From Daucus carota subsp. sativus (taxonomy: Eukaryota; Streptophyta; Magnoliopsida; Apiales; Apiaceae), in NCBI RefSeq assembly GCF_001625215.2, contig NC_030385.2:28855598-28919597 (forward strand): DNA of 64,000 nucleotides, written 5' to 3'. Numbering within the stretch: the stretch's first letter is position 1; every line of letters begins with the position of its first letter. Below the pieces are notes generated by a model. It was not told the origin of the DNA and did not search any database. It saw only the letters and a list, made by a program, of their open reading frames with translations. This document shows, in pieces, positions 1 to 12,815 of the stretch. The translations under genes and the position numbers were made by a program.

Positions 1-880
1 TTATTTATTCATAATATTAATAAAATTATAAATTTTTAGTGGTCCCTCCCACAAATAAAGTACAATTTTATCTTGATAAATAATATTTTACCAGAAGTCA
101 TGTAGAGTGAGTTCTCCTTGCACCACTTGTCAGCCACTACAACTTACATCTCCAGTAGCACAATTTCTTTAAAATCGATCCTGGCCAGTGGAAGAATTAT
201 AGCTCTATGTATTCAAAATTAATGATATGGTTCCTTTATGGTTTCATCTCTATTTAATCAGTCATGCTATTGGTTCCACAACAGTCACCAACATGCTCTG
301 AAATCTGATCACCCTGATCACCGGTCTTTTTTTTTCCTCAGAAATGTTGAAGTCATAACATCCTCATCTCGATTTGACTACTTATATAGTGCATAGTGCA
401 TAAGTGATAATCATACAGCACAAACTTAAAAAAAAAAAAAAAAAAAAATTTTAACTCACCAAAAGAACATAATGTAATTGACCAGATAGTAAACTTATCA
501 CCAATTTATTAGCTTTATGCAAGTTTTGAATGCTATAGAAGCAACATCTTGCACTTTTTAATGGTAAAATTTTAAATGAAAAAAAACACTGAATCATATG
601 ATTTCACCCTAAAATATATATAGAGGCGAGGGAACAAAGAGATATATTTCCAAATACATTATTACTCCTCTAAGTGTTCTTTTCTCGTCCCCAAGCCAAA
701 TCTAACACAAAATTTTACCACATGTTCATGTTTTCTCCCCAAGTTTAAACCACATTATATTATAGAACAAAATGCATAAAACAAGGTGTATGTACAAAGT
801 GCAACAGTTCATACTCATTGTCTAAAAGTTGAACATGGATCACATCAAACACTTCACGCGAAGCAGGAGGAACACTATAT
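1..880. other. No gene recognised (left edge)
   Basis: AT-rich sequence with a long A-run near 428-448. I see no reading frame with a recognisable domain and no repeat boundary here. Confidence 0.4.
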
Positions 881-1600
881 CTGAAAGGCGAGAAGTTGAA
901 TCAAAGACTCTGGGGAGCTCTCACAACCTCACACATTGGTGGCCTCTTCTCTAATGCCACACATGTGCATCTGACCGCAATATCTAGAGCTCGTAATATT
1001 GTTTGTTGGGGCGATGAGTTTGAGAGATGTCCAGAAACTCTCCGTCCCCTGATTCTATATGCTCATCAGCTCTCCTGCCTGTCACCAATTCAAACAACAT
1101 TACACCAAAACTATATGTGTCCATTTGTTGTGCAGCTTTTTTGCAGGATCCACTTTCTGTATTTGAAATTGACCATTCTCGTTTAAATATATGAAATACT
1201 CAACAGGGAAACATGAGTTTTTATTTGAACGGACAACATTTTCATTATTACATAATACAAACCATATTAATCACACTCTACTAAACACTAAATTTGTTAT
1301 GAAGTGCATACTTGGTGCAATGCAACAGGACCCTGGCGATGCAGATAGCACTGAAGACTGAAATGAAGCTTCTCCTATAACCCTATCAAGAGCAAAATCA
1401 GAGAGCTTAACTTCATATTTTTCATCCAAAAACACATTTTTGGACTTGACATTTCTGTGAAAGCAAGTGAGGAACATAATTCTGGTGCAGGTAGGCTAAT
1501 CCTTGAGCAACCCTAGCTGTGATTCTTATCGATCATCCCATGACAATTGGAAACCAGGCAAGGCGGTCATATCCCCAGGAAACCCTTTTTGTCGAAGCTC
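880..1600 (-). pseudogene. LRR receptor-like kinase, kinase-domain remnant (At5g06940-like)
   Basis: On the minus strand this encodes scattered parts of a receptor-like kinase domain. From high to low coordinates: a VAQGLAYLH helix (about 1480-1530), HRNVKSKNVFLDEKYEVKLS (about 1400-1460), SDFALDRVIGEASFQSSV, then MDTYSFGVMLFELVTG (about 1065-1115), and finally AVRCTCVALEKRPPMCEVV (about 915-980). The catalytic HRD aspartate is replaced by HRN and DFG by DFA. That pattern fits the probably inactive kinases of the At5g06940 type, which is from memory of the family. Several frameshifts and a missing stretch between subdomains VIII and IX and before subdomain XI show that this copy is dead. No LRR or transmembrane part is visible, so only the C-terminal part is preserved. 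The kinase identity is secure; the exact subfamily is inferred. Confidence 0.75.
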
Positions 1601-2780
1601 ATAGATTAAGATGAGTACATCAAACAAACAAAAACCAAGAATTTTAGCAATGCTCTTGTTCCTGATTTTAGCAAGTGTCTTGACCTAAGTCTTTACAGTT
1701 TTCAGAGATTGAATTTCATACAAAACTGAAATATTACTAATTTACTGCCCTCCAGTCCATAAAACTTACCAGCAGCTTTCTGCAAAAACAAATTTTAGAT
1801 ATTATAAATTAATGATAAAAGCTAGTGAATGAAAAGATTAGGCACTTGGAGACGCCAAATGTGAGGATCTATTAACTTCAAATTCAATACGAATGCTACG
1901 AGTCCCTTTACATAGAAGGAATGATAAACTTTCTCTGCTTGACTTGACATAATCATTATATATAACTACTCCAAGCCTCTTCCTGACTCTCTCGATCTAG
2001 CTCACTCTCTATATTTCGAGAATTTACACCGCATTTTATTTACTTAAGATCGATTCATTTTTAAGTATCATTAAAATGTTGCAAATTTAATTCCACTTCG
2101 TGTCTCTTTTGCCTAATTATACAGATTTAGGAATCTCTCTTTAAATGAATCCCTTCGTTTTATAATCACATCTACTCTTTATGCTCTGATTTGTATCGTT
2201 GAGTGTAATTTATTACTATTTGATTCATTGAATTACAGTTACATTGTGTATATAATACACACACTCAAATCTCCATCACAGAGTGTTTACTTGTAAGAGG
2301 CTAGGGATTTTAGCTTCTTTGCTCTCTAAATTGCTTGTACTCTTGGAGATTTCGTGTGTGCATCATTTGTTGATCGATTCTTGATTCATCTTTAACTCTT
2401 TAGTTATTGAGTAGAGGTTTTTAGCTAGTTGATTGAGTTTTGAGGATAATTGATTTGATTATTTGAATATCGATTATCATCAGCATATCTGTGAATTTTT
2501 TTATATGTGCTTAGTGTTTATTCCACGTCATTGGGATGCTTTCCTTGAGGTTTATTGTACTAATTTTGATATAGTGGAAATTTCACTTGCAGGGCATTTT
2601 TGCGAGATCCTTATACGGAAATGCTTACACAGCATGATTTAGTTTAAATAAGTTATAGGAAATAGTCATATAACAAAAATAAAGCAATCTAATAAAAATC
2701 AGTAAGAGCTTAGAGCTTAATACTATTTACAGATGCTTTTGATGTCGAAAAATAGTATATAGATATAAGATGATTAGATG
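1601..2780. other. No gene recognised
   Basis: CT-rich stretches around 1975-2010 and 2280-2400 resemble plant leader sequence, but no open frame follows. I see no supported feature. Confidence 0.35.
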
Positions 2781-3058
2781 CTATCTTGTCTTGTAGGAGT
2801 TTGCTGTTTGGGCAGGGGTTGGGATTGACCAAGAAATGTAATTAAAACTATAAAAGGCCTATCTACATCTTGCGCTCAGAGTTTATTGCCTGAAAATTAT
2901 TCTTTTCTAATTATTTAAAGCTAGTCTATCTTGTCTTGTAGGTTCGAGTAGGGGTTGGAATTGACCAGGAACTGTAATGGAAACAATAAAAGGCCTATCT
3001 AGCTCTTTCGCTCAGAGTTTATTGCCTGAAAATTATTCTTTTCTAATTATTTAAAGCT
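2781..3058. repeat. Two-copy tandem duplication
   Basis: Copy 1 is 2781-2932 and copy 2 is 2936-3058. Both run from ctatcttgtcttgtagg to ctaattatttaaagct, with a near-identical second half that includes 'aaaaggcctatct' and 'gctcagagtttattgcc'. Copy 2 is shorter because of a deletion near its start. The cause is unknown. Confidence 0.85.
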
Positions 3059-5330
3059 CTCTGCTAACGATCAATCTTTGCAGGTGCTCTGAAGTTAATA
3101 TCATGGTTACTGAATATATATTTTTCAAGACTACACAAGCATCATTCTAAACTCCTTTGCGCTTGCCAACTTAGCAGATCCATTTATAAAACTTTTGTGT
3201 ATAGAATAATTTGGGTTAAAATTGCTACACTGAGATTCCAGTTCAAGAAAGGAGGGTCACATATAATGTAAGAACCATCAAGTGGGCTCCACATTTACAG
3301 CTGAGAATTTTATCCAACAATAAATCTGTGACTTTTGATTAAAAATAAGTCTAAAATAATTACATTTGGTGTACTTTACAACACTACATAATACAACACT
3401 GATTAAACTCTAATACATAAAAAAAAGAACAAAGGTAATCCTAATCTAATTACCGACAAGAACAATGGGATTATATACAACACTGCAGGGTCGGCATTGG
3501 GTTTTGCAAAAGAAAGTTGCAGTTTCAATTAGTTCACATAGATAGTGACTGAAGGTGAGGAAGAGGGTAATTCACTGGGAATACATTTTTACATAGAAAC
3601 ACCAATAAAGCTCTCTGTTATGGGGATATTATTAGGAGTATATTTTTTATTTTCAAGCACCAAAATTTGATCTGGCATTACGTCAAAGATTATAGTAAAT
3701 TTAGTTTGTTAATTCGAAGAATGTTGTCCAAATGTGTTGTACTCATTCTGCTGCAAAGTGTGCGTGAACCAGACTATATATTCACATGTTTCTAATATAT
3801 CTTATTTGTGTGAAAAAACATTTAAACTACCAACATGACAAAGGACACCGTTTAATCTTCCAGGTTTTCTTAAAGTAAACAAAGTTATACTGATAAAGCT
3901 TAATTACAGATGCAAATGACAGATGAGTTAATATAAGACAGCTTGATAAACAGAGATGATGCTTGATTATTCTGGAACTGAGTAACTGACAATATTGTCA
4001 AAAAATATAGAATCGGTAAGAAATTAAAGACCTGAAACAAAGAGTTCGAGTATACAGCAGACCTGCAATTTAGAACTCACATTAAAAGATTCTGAATTGT
4101 GTAACCTGACCAGAAAGATTAGAATAAGAAATTCAAGTTCCGGGTAGAAGCTAGCCCAAAACCAGCACAATGACATATCTGAAACACTATAGCTGAACAA
4201 GTTAAACCTTTCATTACAGATCTTACTAGCTTTAAGATAAAGATGATATGGAAAAATAAAAGCAGACTGAGGAAATAACGCCAATGCTATTACACCAGAG
4301 ATCCTATCAATTTAAAGTTTCATTGCCGAATGACTCCCCATTTGTAAGCTGTAGGTTAGCCATACAAAACCCGAATTAAAGCAAAAAAGTCAATCTTACA
4401 TTATTACATTAATTCTATTTAGGAGGGTTCTTACCAAGAAAGCTAACTACACCAACCAAATCCTAACACGACCACCGTTCTATAGACCAAGATAAAATAA
4501 TTAAATACTAACACCATCTTATAACCATATCTTAGCCGAAGCCAAACTGTCACGGAGTGAAAGGGCCAAAGGTGCACAATAGAAGGTGATGTAAAACAAT
4601 TAGACCACCTACTATTGCCGAATTCAATGATATATCTAAACGATGGGACGAGCCTGATTATTTTAAGAGCCTGATCATGTTATATGGTCGTGGCAATGCT
4701 TGTGGAATATGTATTAAGTAATGCAGGGTCAACATAAAAAACAACTGTACTCGATCAATAAGTAGTCCAAACTCTAGATCTAAAAGCAAGGAAATCAAAT
4801 ATATTTCCCTCCCCATGCTCCACAAAGATCATACACTGACCATATTATCCAGATTAAGGATAAAAGTTGTAATAATTCTAGGCCTCAATATAATCATAAC
4901 ATGTAAATGAAGGTCTTGAATATACTACTCTTTCTCAAAAGTGTGCCGATGCACGAACCTACCAACAGTAGAAAAACAATGCAATTAAAAAATGATCCAT
5001 GAACTTACAAAAGAGCAGCTAAATCTTCCAAATACATCTCACTGCATAAGCAAGGTAGGCAAACTTCTTGAAAAATGACTTCTCTGAATTCAAGTGTTGC
5101 ATACTAACCAAATAAGTAAATAACTTATAAGAAAAGCCACACACTTAAACAGTAGTCGACCAGTTCCATAATGAACTTGTGTGCCACCAAGATAGCAAAG
5201 AACAAATAATCAAACACACAGAAGTCTACATAGCAAAGAACAAAATACATAAGAAAGCAATAGTAGTACAGTACCTTTAAATACCCAAGCTGCTCTGAGC
5301 TGTGGATCCTTGTCCTGAAAATGGAATAAA
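3059..5330. other. No gene recognised
   Basis: AT-rich sequence with only short uninformative frames, including a hydrophobic 86-codon minus-strand frame at 4024-4284. No exon of the pyruvate-kinase remnant to the right continues into it. Confidence 0.35.
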
Positions 5331-5364
5331 AAATAAGCAGATATCATATAACTTCATGCTCATT

Positions 5365-5585
5365 ATTATACTCTTTAACCATGATTGTAATGACATCATC
5401 TTTATGCTCATTATTCTACTCTTTGGCCAAATCAATAACTTTTTGATGAGATGCACGACCCCCATGAGACATATTCATCCTCGCAACATTCGTTCCTGCC
5501 TCAGCCAACTTCCAGATCATTTCACGTGCATCCATTGAAGGACCAATTGTTCAGACAATCTTCATCTTCCACTTAACCGTCGGAT
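5365..5585 (-). pseudogene. Plastid pyruvate kinase (PKp2/PKp3-like) N-terminal fragment
   Basis: Read on the minus strand this gives KMKIV-stop-TIGPS, then REMIWKLAEAGTNVARMNMSHGG and SHQKVIDLAKE. This is the start of the pyruvate kinase (beta/alpha)8 barrel as found in plastid beta-type pyruvate kinases, which make pyruvate and ATP from phosphoenolpyruvate. A TGA replaces the conserved Cys of KIVCTIGPS and a TAG replaces Tyr of KEYN, so the copy is dead. A ~45-bp internal duplication repeats the KE(Y)NNEH segment. No downstream barrel exons occur. An ATG at 6059 begins a 100-bp open stretch ending in a good splice donor (5960-6059). It could be a 5' exon of the same gene, but it resembles no transit peptide I can name. 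Confidence 0.75.
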
Positions 5586-8500
5586 CAAACCATATACTCA
5601 CTGATGTATAACCAACCTTCTCAATTTCCTCTACACAATATCCATTTCATATTGGTTAAACATAGTACCGCTCTAGGGGGAACACCGAGAACTCAAAAAT
5701 CCATATTTCAATATTCAAAACTTATATCATAAGTACATTACTTACCTTAGTTACTCTACTCATTGTACTGTATATCGAGATCACTCATCATTGAGATCCA
5801 AAGCCAGGGTTTGCAAATGAGCTCTATATCCTGAAACCTAAAAATTTGCAATTACTTTTACAAGTCCACCAAACTGAATTCTACAAATTTGTTACAGAAC
5901 ACAACCATACACTTTGCCAATGAAGATAAGCACACAAGTGACCAGATATGAGCTTGTACCTTTAGGTGGGAGATACAGATTAGCCCTTGTCAAAGGAAGA
6001 AAGTGGGTGACGCGAGTGCACGGGAGGGGAGAAGCAGCCAGATTAGCAGTTACAACCATGGAAGATGAGACACTCTGAGACGGGAATTGAAGTTAGGAGC
6101 GAAGGGTTTTACAGGAGATGGCCAGGTCCGGATACAGGTTTGGAGGGGCGAATATGTCTTTTTATGATATATAAATTTGTTTTAAGTGAAAATCTGTAGG
6201 TTTGGAAGGGTGCATATGTCTTTTTATGATGAATAAATTTGCTCAGGTAAAAAACCTGTTCTCGTGTAATAGATACACTAGCTTTATAGCCCGTGCGAGG
6301 CACGGGCATGCTCTAACTTGACTTGTTATACATTTATATTTTGGGCCAAAAAAAACATCATTTGTCATAGGATTATAGACTCTACTTAAGATATACAGAA
6401 CCACAGTGCTGAGAAGCATGTAATTCTATAAAAGTACATATACAGATTCACGATGCATGTGATTTATCTTGCAGAGATGTTGTACCTGTGCTACATATCC
6501 TTATTCAGCATGTTTGAATGATTGTGATTTTGCTGCATACTACTTGAGGAACTACATAAGTGAATATTAAGTCAATATTTTCGATGTATATGCACAAATA
6601 TAAAATACCTGCAGTGCATATGCCGATAGAATATGCAAATTTTGACATTCTTAATATAAAATTTGTTCTTGTTAAACGACATAACAAATTTTGCCAAGGT
6701 ATAATACATATAGCCGCTATCATAGGAATTGTGTTACTGTAGTAGCATGAGCTCCCACCAAAAATAATTTATGCACATTATTATGAACCTTCAGCCCAGT
6801 TGTAAGTATCCCTGTTCTGCCACGATAAAAATATATCTGTCCACTTGCAAGGATCTCTATTCTGCCACCAGAAAAATATATTTTTTGTTAAAGATTCACA
6901 TACAACATATATATTTATCCATGTGTAAGGATCTCTATTCTGCCATCAAAAGAATATATTTTTCGCTAAAGATTCACATACAACAGATTGTACGCCTTAA
7001 TTAAGCGGCGCACACTTCTACAGTAACAAATAGCCACAAAAAAGATATATTAGCTGTCCGCACTCATGAGAGAAGATTATCATGTGACATATAACTCAAA
7101 ACCCGCTCAAGTACTACAGTTTTTTTCATAAACTTTTGTAAAGCATAGTTAAAATATAAAGGAACAATGCCAAACTCATGTAATGCAAGAATCAGTATCA
7201 AATATACTGATGAGCAATTACATCGAAAAATAATTTGGCCATATATAATAAGTTTTATAATATTGTTCTCTATAATTTTGTAAGATGACGTAATCATATT
7301 TGTTTTATTGGTCTTTTTTCAAAGAAAAATGAAAAGGAAAACCAGAGCCTCTTTGATTTCTATATATAGCATTGACTGTACATTTCAGCTTGCAAAATAG
7401 TTTGAACCGTTAATCTGTAAATTATTATATATATATTTAAATTAATTAAAGATTTTTAATAGTATCTTAGATTTTAGGAGGATCATTAATTTAACATGGT
7501 CACATGGCTCCATTTTGATCTTAATTTGGTAGTTTGTGCACTCATACAATTGGGTACAAAATTTTAATATTAAAAATAATTTTGATATTATTCTAACTTC
7601 TTGGAATTTTAGTATTTTAATTAAGAGTGCCCAAATTTTAGTATTTTAAATGTATTCACTCTCAACTACATTCCAGAAAAGAGCATATATTCCTTCTTTA
7701 TTTCATATTTTATGCCTCTACTTAGAGTAGAATTGGCTCCAAAATCCAAAACCATAGACTTTGCTTGTAAGAGGAAGAAAGGGAAAAATATATTTGAAAA
7801 TGGATAACACGTACATAAAAAAAAAATTGAAGGCATATTATTAATAAAAAAATATAAGAAATAAGACTTTTTTAGTTGGCCAAAAAATGTAGAAGAATGG
7901 TACCTTAAATACAAGAAGTGCAGATCTCTTCTTGTAATGGTAGGCCACGCTTGTCCTTTGTGACAAATACAGAGACGTTCCAATATGTTACCACAATTGC
8001 TTGAACAAATCTGGTTATGAAGTTTGATTCAGATTTCAACTTGATGTAGAAGAGATAAGCCAAGTTGAATGAAAGGACTGTTGCAAACATAAGCACTAAG
8101 AGTACCCCAACACCAATTTCCCACCCAAGTGATCTTGTATATATACAATACAAGACATGGCAATAACTAAAATGCTAGTACATGCATAATACCATCCAAA
8201 GTATTTTGAGAGGAACTGAAGTTTTGGAACTGTCTTTTACCAATCAGTTGATCTGAGCTACAGGCCAAAGTGGACGCTCTGATTCCTCCAGAACCAATAA
8301 ACCTAATTCCAAACGAACAACACAAGTAAAAGACTTGAAAAGCAGTAGAGGAGCTGCAGCTGCTACTAATTATTTTTGAGTAGGATGCCCCGCAATGTAT
8401 ATAATGAAGGTATTCTAAAAACCTAGAGCAAGATATAAAAGAGGTGAAAGTCTTCAAGATCTAATAAAAAAATATTTCTAAAACAGAAAAAAGCACCTAC

Positions 8501-9043
8501 AATTTCAGAATTTTTTTTAATTAACCTAGAAGATTAAAATTAATAGGTATTAATGTTGAACTCATTTATAAAAAGAACCAATAATTTAAGGATTGTACAA
8601 GTATCAATGAGTTGTCACTAACTCTACCTTCATGTCATATCAATAAATGAAATTGAAGCTGGTATTAGTGGCTTCAACATATTTGTGAAAGAATTCAACG
8701 CTAAAGTAAATGTAAGTTTATCAAGAAACCTAACTTGCATGTAGAAGCATGGTCTTATGAATAGCTTTTTCATAGAAACAGAACATTTATTAAACTTTTT
8801 AACCAGTTATAGAAAACCATCCACAGATATTGAAGCTGCTGATTTCTTTAAATCGTCATTCAATAGTAATGTTACATTCTTGCCAACCACAATCAAGTTT
8901 AAGCAACTTTTGAGACACGATCGACTGACGCCGAACATGATTTGGTTGTTGATAGGTCCATTTTCAGCCATAAATTAAAATCCTAATTGGACCTACAATT
9001 GGAAACTAAAGATAAAAACAATAGATATTCAAGAAACTTACAA

Positions 9044-10660
9044 AGTTGGTCTGAACTACTTCAGGAGATGCATATACTATGCTTATGCCAGTCTCGGAAG
9101 GCAATTTGTTGTTGGGTATGCTACTGAACATCACCTGCAATCTCGTATGTAGACTATGACCCTTTCCATAAAATCTTTAAATAAAAAATTTAGAACAACT
9201 TTGTTATTAAACGAAGAAGAAGGCAGTCAGAAAAACTAAACAGCTCGTGAATAAGTAAGAATTAAGAACAAAACCTTATTGCACTACAGTTTTAAGTTTT
9301 ATTCAACCTGTAGTAGTTTGCTGCCTGAGTAACCCACTAAGTTTGTGTACTTTTTCTTTCCAGTCGAGACATTCATGTCTTCTGGACCAACAAAGCCAAG
9401 AATCTTCAGCAGGGGAAAAAGAACAATTAGAAATGTTACATAAAGCGAAATAACACAGGCACATGATCATAACATTGAACTTACAGTCGAACTAACGTAC
9501 ACAATCCGACTTGGAGGGCCTCTGATGAGAGATGGGAAAAAAAAGAAGCAGCAATATGGAACATAAGGCTGGCGCTAGATGATTCACTTGAATATGCTCT
9601 TCGGAACCGTCCTTTGACTTTTTTTGAGATTCTAAACACAATTTGTAGAAAAAATTTCATACCGACCTCCTTGGAAAAATGTGGGAAAACATCTAATATC
9701 TAATAAATTTTGACATTGTATGAAAAGTATTACAACAAATACAAGTCCTTTGCATATAATTAGCTTAACACTAACCTCCACTAGAAAATATCCCGGCATT
9801 GTTGATGAGCACATGCAAAAGGACTGAAAGCGCATTCCATGCTTCAGCAAATCTAGCAACAGAATCCAATGAGAGAAGATTGAGCTCCATCACATTGAAT
9901 GTCAAATTTTGGATGAGTTTGCTACTAAATGTTTTAAGAGTCCGCGCTCACAAGCAACTAACACATTACACATTGGTTCTGTAATCTAATCGGCTAAGGG
10001 GAGAATCTCAGATTCTAAGCGGTCCTGATAAATGAATTGTTTTCCTAGAAATATTGATGCCAGTAAGTGAGCACCTCAATATTGAGAGGAAGGTTCCTTT
10101 TAGACCAATCGAACTGCCATTTCTCAGTCAGTACATTAGCTCTTGTAGTGTTCTGAACTGCCATTACAACGCACGTCCCTGCTTCTGCTAACTGCCTGTC
10201 AGATGCAGCAACAAACCACATATCAGCTAAGTACACCTGCAAAACCCGCGAGTTCTGAAAAATACACCCTTTGTTTCTTTACACCACATTTTGACTTCTG
10301 ATACACACTTTTAGATCCATTGACCACATAGAAGATATATTTCAAAAAATTCATGTTTAATAAATATATATGTAACGTACATATTAATTTACAAAAAAAA
10401 AATATTAAGCTATTAAACAATTAACACGTCTTAAGATCAGTGTTAAAAATAAAAGCACCATATTATAAAAAAACTGAGGGAGTAGAAAAAACATTAAAAT
10501 GGACAAAGAACCTAGCGATTTTGTGACCAATTCCATTGGTGCAACCAGTGACAAGACAAGTGAAATCTGGATGGAGAGGAGGAAGAGGCATTGGAGTGTG
10601 CAGATGTCTAGTCATGATCCTCCAGAACAACATTTCGTGCATCAAATGAAAGCATCCTCT
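9044..10660 (-). pseudogene. FEY: FEY-like short-chain dehydrogenase/reductase pseudogene (captured)
   Basis: Six exon-like blocks follow the order of the plant SDR protein FEY (FOREVER YOUNG). Block 1, 10512-10660: MPLPPLHPDFTCLVTGCTNG and IGHKIAR, the Rossmann TGxxxGIG motif. Block 2, 10075-10195: QLAEAGTCVVMAVQNTTRA to PLNIE. Block 3, 9776-9893: MELNLLSLDSVARFAEAWNA with HVLINNAGIFSSG (NNAG motif). Block 4, 9485-9535: PSLIRGPPSRIVYVSST. Block 5, 9308-9405: GFVGPEDMNVSTG and YTNLVGYSGSKLLQ (YxxxK-type region). Block 6, 9044-9137: MFSSIPNNKLPSETGISIVY. Splice donors are mostly kept, so it was copied as genomic DNA, not as a retrocopy. The acceptor of block 3 reads AT in place of AG. A possible C-terminal exon lies near 8240-8300. 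The intact ends of the gene are missing. It lies wholly inside Helitron 1, on its strand. Confidence 0.85.
10265..10482. mobile_element. Stowaway-like MITE remnant
   Basis: It starts CACCCTTTGTTTC and ends AAACTGAGGGAG, with TA on each side (10263-10264 and 10483-10484). This resembles Stowaway (Tc1/mariner) ends (CTCCCT...). The inverted match is imperfect. It sits in the first intron of the FEY-like pseudogene. Confidence 0.55.
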
Positions 10661-11407
10661 TAGTCATGCAATCCATCCCAGCCCTTTCTTCTTATTCCAC
10701 ATCTTGTTCACCAACATAGAAACCATCAGTATAAAAGTTAATTGTTCAAATTTACCGATCATACCATAGGTCAACATTTAGTAAAATCAAGATTTTCATT
10801 TTCTTTTGACTCAATTAGTATTCGATTCTTCAGACGCACAAATGCAAAGAACACATTAACGATACAACATAAAAGGAAGAATGCATACTTACGGAGATAA
10901 AAATAACTGTAACACAAGCCGCATAAACTCTTGGATAAATTGCTTAGAAACTCTCTAATCCAATCTTCTGTGCAGCATCTTAAACATCTAGAACCAAAAG
11001 AAGACCCCTGAATCGAACAAACAAACACCTATAAACCAACAAATAAATTACAATTTAAGAGATTGCAAATAGATTTGGGGAAGCGAAAATAGAAGATGGA
11101 GTGTTACAGATGCAAGCAAAAAACGGATGTTGCACTCCTGCCTGTAATTTTGATGCACAAAAAATCACAGATGATCCTACTGTACAAGTATAACGAACCG
11201 CTGCTGAAATTACAGGGCATCGAAAAGATAGGGATAAGGAAGTAATTTCAGATTTCTTAATGATGGGCAAGATTGTAATTTCAACTGAATTTTTTGGCTC
11301 ACCAAAACCCATGTTGCAATATTATATAGATAATACACGGTTTCGACTGTATTAATTTTGTCTTGAAAGTAATAGAAGGTTAAAGTTTTCCCAAGATTGT
11401 TTTGTAT

Positions 11408-12047
11408 TAGGGGTGTACACGGTTTCGTAAAACCGACCAAACCAACCCGAACCGATCACTTTTCGATCGAACCAACCCGAATTTTTTTAACCCGATATGT
11501 ATTTGGTTTAAAAAAATATAAACCCGATTTAATTGGGTTGGTTACGGGTTTGAATATTTTTAGGCCGAACCAAACCAACCCGAATAAAAAATAAAATATT
11601 TCAAATATTATATATATATATATATATATATGCATAGCCCAGCACTCCGAATATATTTTAAATATATCATGTTGTCTAAATTAGTGATTAGTGTTACAAA
11701 TATATGATTATTGTTCACCAAATGGTATATCTTCTGCAATGTTTCGGAAGGTAAAGTTTCTTAACCTACCCCAGAAAATTTATTATAAAATATTTAAGTT
11801 ACATGTTTCACTTTTACCAGAGTAGTCTGATGTGATTATACTGGTACGCATAGGGGAGTAAAGAGTTGAGCATCAGTTTATAATATTTATTAACTCAACC
11901 AAACCGAACCAAACCGAAGTACTACAAATTGGTTTGGGTTACAAATTTATACGGTCTGGGTTGGGTTGAAATTTTGAAAACCCGACTTAATTGGTTTGGG
12001 TCGATAAATTCCGTCAACCCGCCCAACCCGAACCGTGTACACCCCTA
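11408..12047. mobile_element. hAT-type non-autonomous element with 8-bp TSD
   Basis: The terminal inverted repeat TAGGGGTGTACACGGTT is at both ends. An exact 8-bp target duplication TTTTGTAT flanks it (11400-11407 and 12048-12055). The subterminal zones are full of accaaccc/ggttggg motifs. Length 640 bp, with no transposase. TIR type and TSD length identify the hAT superfamily. It lies just outside the 5' end of Helitron 1. Confidence 0.93.
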
Positions 12048-12579
12048 TTTTGTATACATACAGTGGCATCTTTTGTAAATTTATAGTCCTGGCACTACAC
12101 CAGTACATTCTCTAAAAAATGCTTTAGGTCTCTTGTTACAGACAGTTTTGAGAAGTTGTTCGTTAAATTTTCAAATCTGCTTTTACAGAAAACATATTTA
12201 AAAAAAAAAACAATTTTTATGTATATCGACATATTTCATAACTAAATTTTTTAATTTTTTATATCATGAATATATATATATGCACTCATATATATATAAC
12301 CAACCTTAATCTTAGAACCACGTTAATAGTCATTAAAAGAAAGTAACTTAATGTGTTTTAAATTAGTACATTAATGAAACTAATCATATTTGATCATTTC
12401 AGCAAAAAAAATACATTTGATCCTTAATTCGTATATCTTAATAGTGTGATAAAGTAAAATATATACAAATTAATTTATATATTGCTGCAGGATCGTGATA
12501 ACTGATAAATAAAAATATTGAATATATCTATTGTGATTTATAACACTATTATTTACATATACTACAACAGAACTCCAAT
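12048..12579. other. No gene recognised
   Basis: AT-rich sequence with short TA runs; no coding signal or repeat boundary seen. Confidence 0.35.
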
Positions 12580-12815
12580 ATACGAAGAGCTGGAGTGTAC
12601 ATGTTTATGATTTTATTTATTATGAGTTATACGTATTGCAGCAGAAATCTCGTGTTTTATAATATTACATGGGCAAGAAATATAATGTAGCGGAATCTCG
12701 TGTTTAATTTTGTAATATTATATGAGTTAGATATGTACTGCAGCAAAATTTCATTTTTTGTAATATTATATGTACTGCAACAAAAGCTCGTGTTTGTAAT
12801 ATTATATTTTTAAAA
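12580..12815. repeat. Degenerate ~70-bp tandem repeat
   Basis: Three or four divergent units share 'tactgcagcaaaa(t/g)ctcgtgttt...gtaatattatatg'. Examples lie near 12635, 12735 and 12770. Copies are irregular in length. Confidence 0.55.

Larger units (their letters stand above)
6278..11330 (-). mobile_element. Helitron 1, minus strand, non-autonomous, carries FEY-like gene pieces
   Basis: The 5' end at 11330 reads A|TCTATATAATATTGCAAC on the minus strand. The 3' end at 6278 has the hairpin GCCCGTGCCTCGCACGGGC, then TATAAAG, then CTAG|T. A|T flanks with no target duplication fit Helitron insertion. The pairing is supported by element 39263-42231: its 3' tail (agagcatgc...tataaagctag) and its 5' end (ATAATACTACAACATG...GGTGAGCC) both match this element. 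No Rep/helicase gene is present, so it would need helper enzymes. The cargo is the FEY-like pseudogene at 9044-10660. The stretch 6310-9040 holds only short AT-rich frames, including a hydrophobic minus-strand frame at 7905-8153 that I cannot name. Confidence 0.75.

Noticed and set aside
896..1186. Plus-strand 96-codon frame
   Set aside because: Antisense of the kinase remnant (ELVTG and RPPMCEVV regions).
7905..8153. Hydrophobic minus-strand 82-codon frame as a membrane gene
   Set aside because: No family recognised, no splice-supported extension and an AT-rich context; not enough to call a gene.
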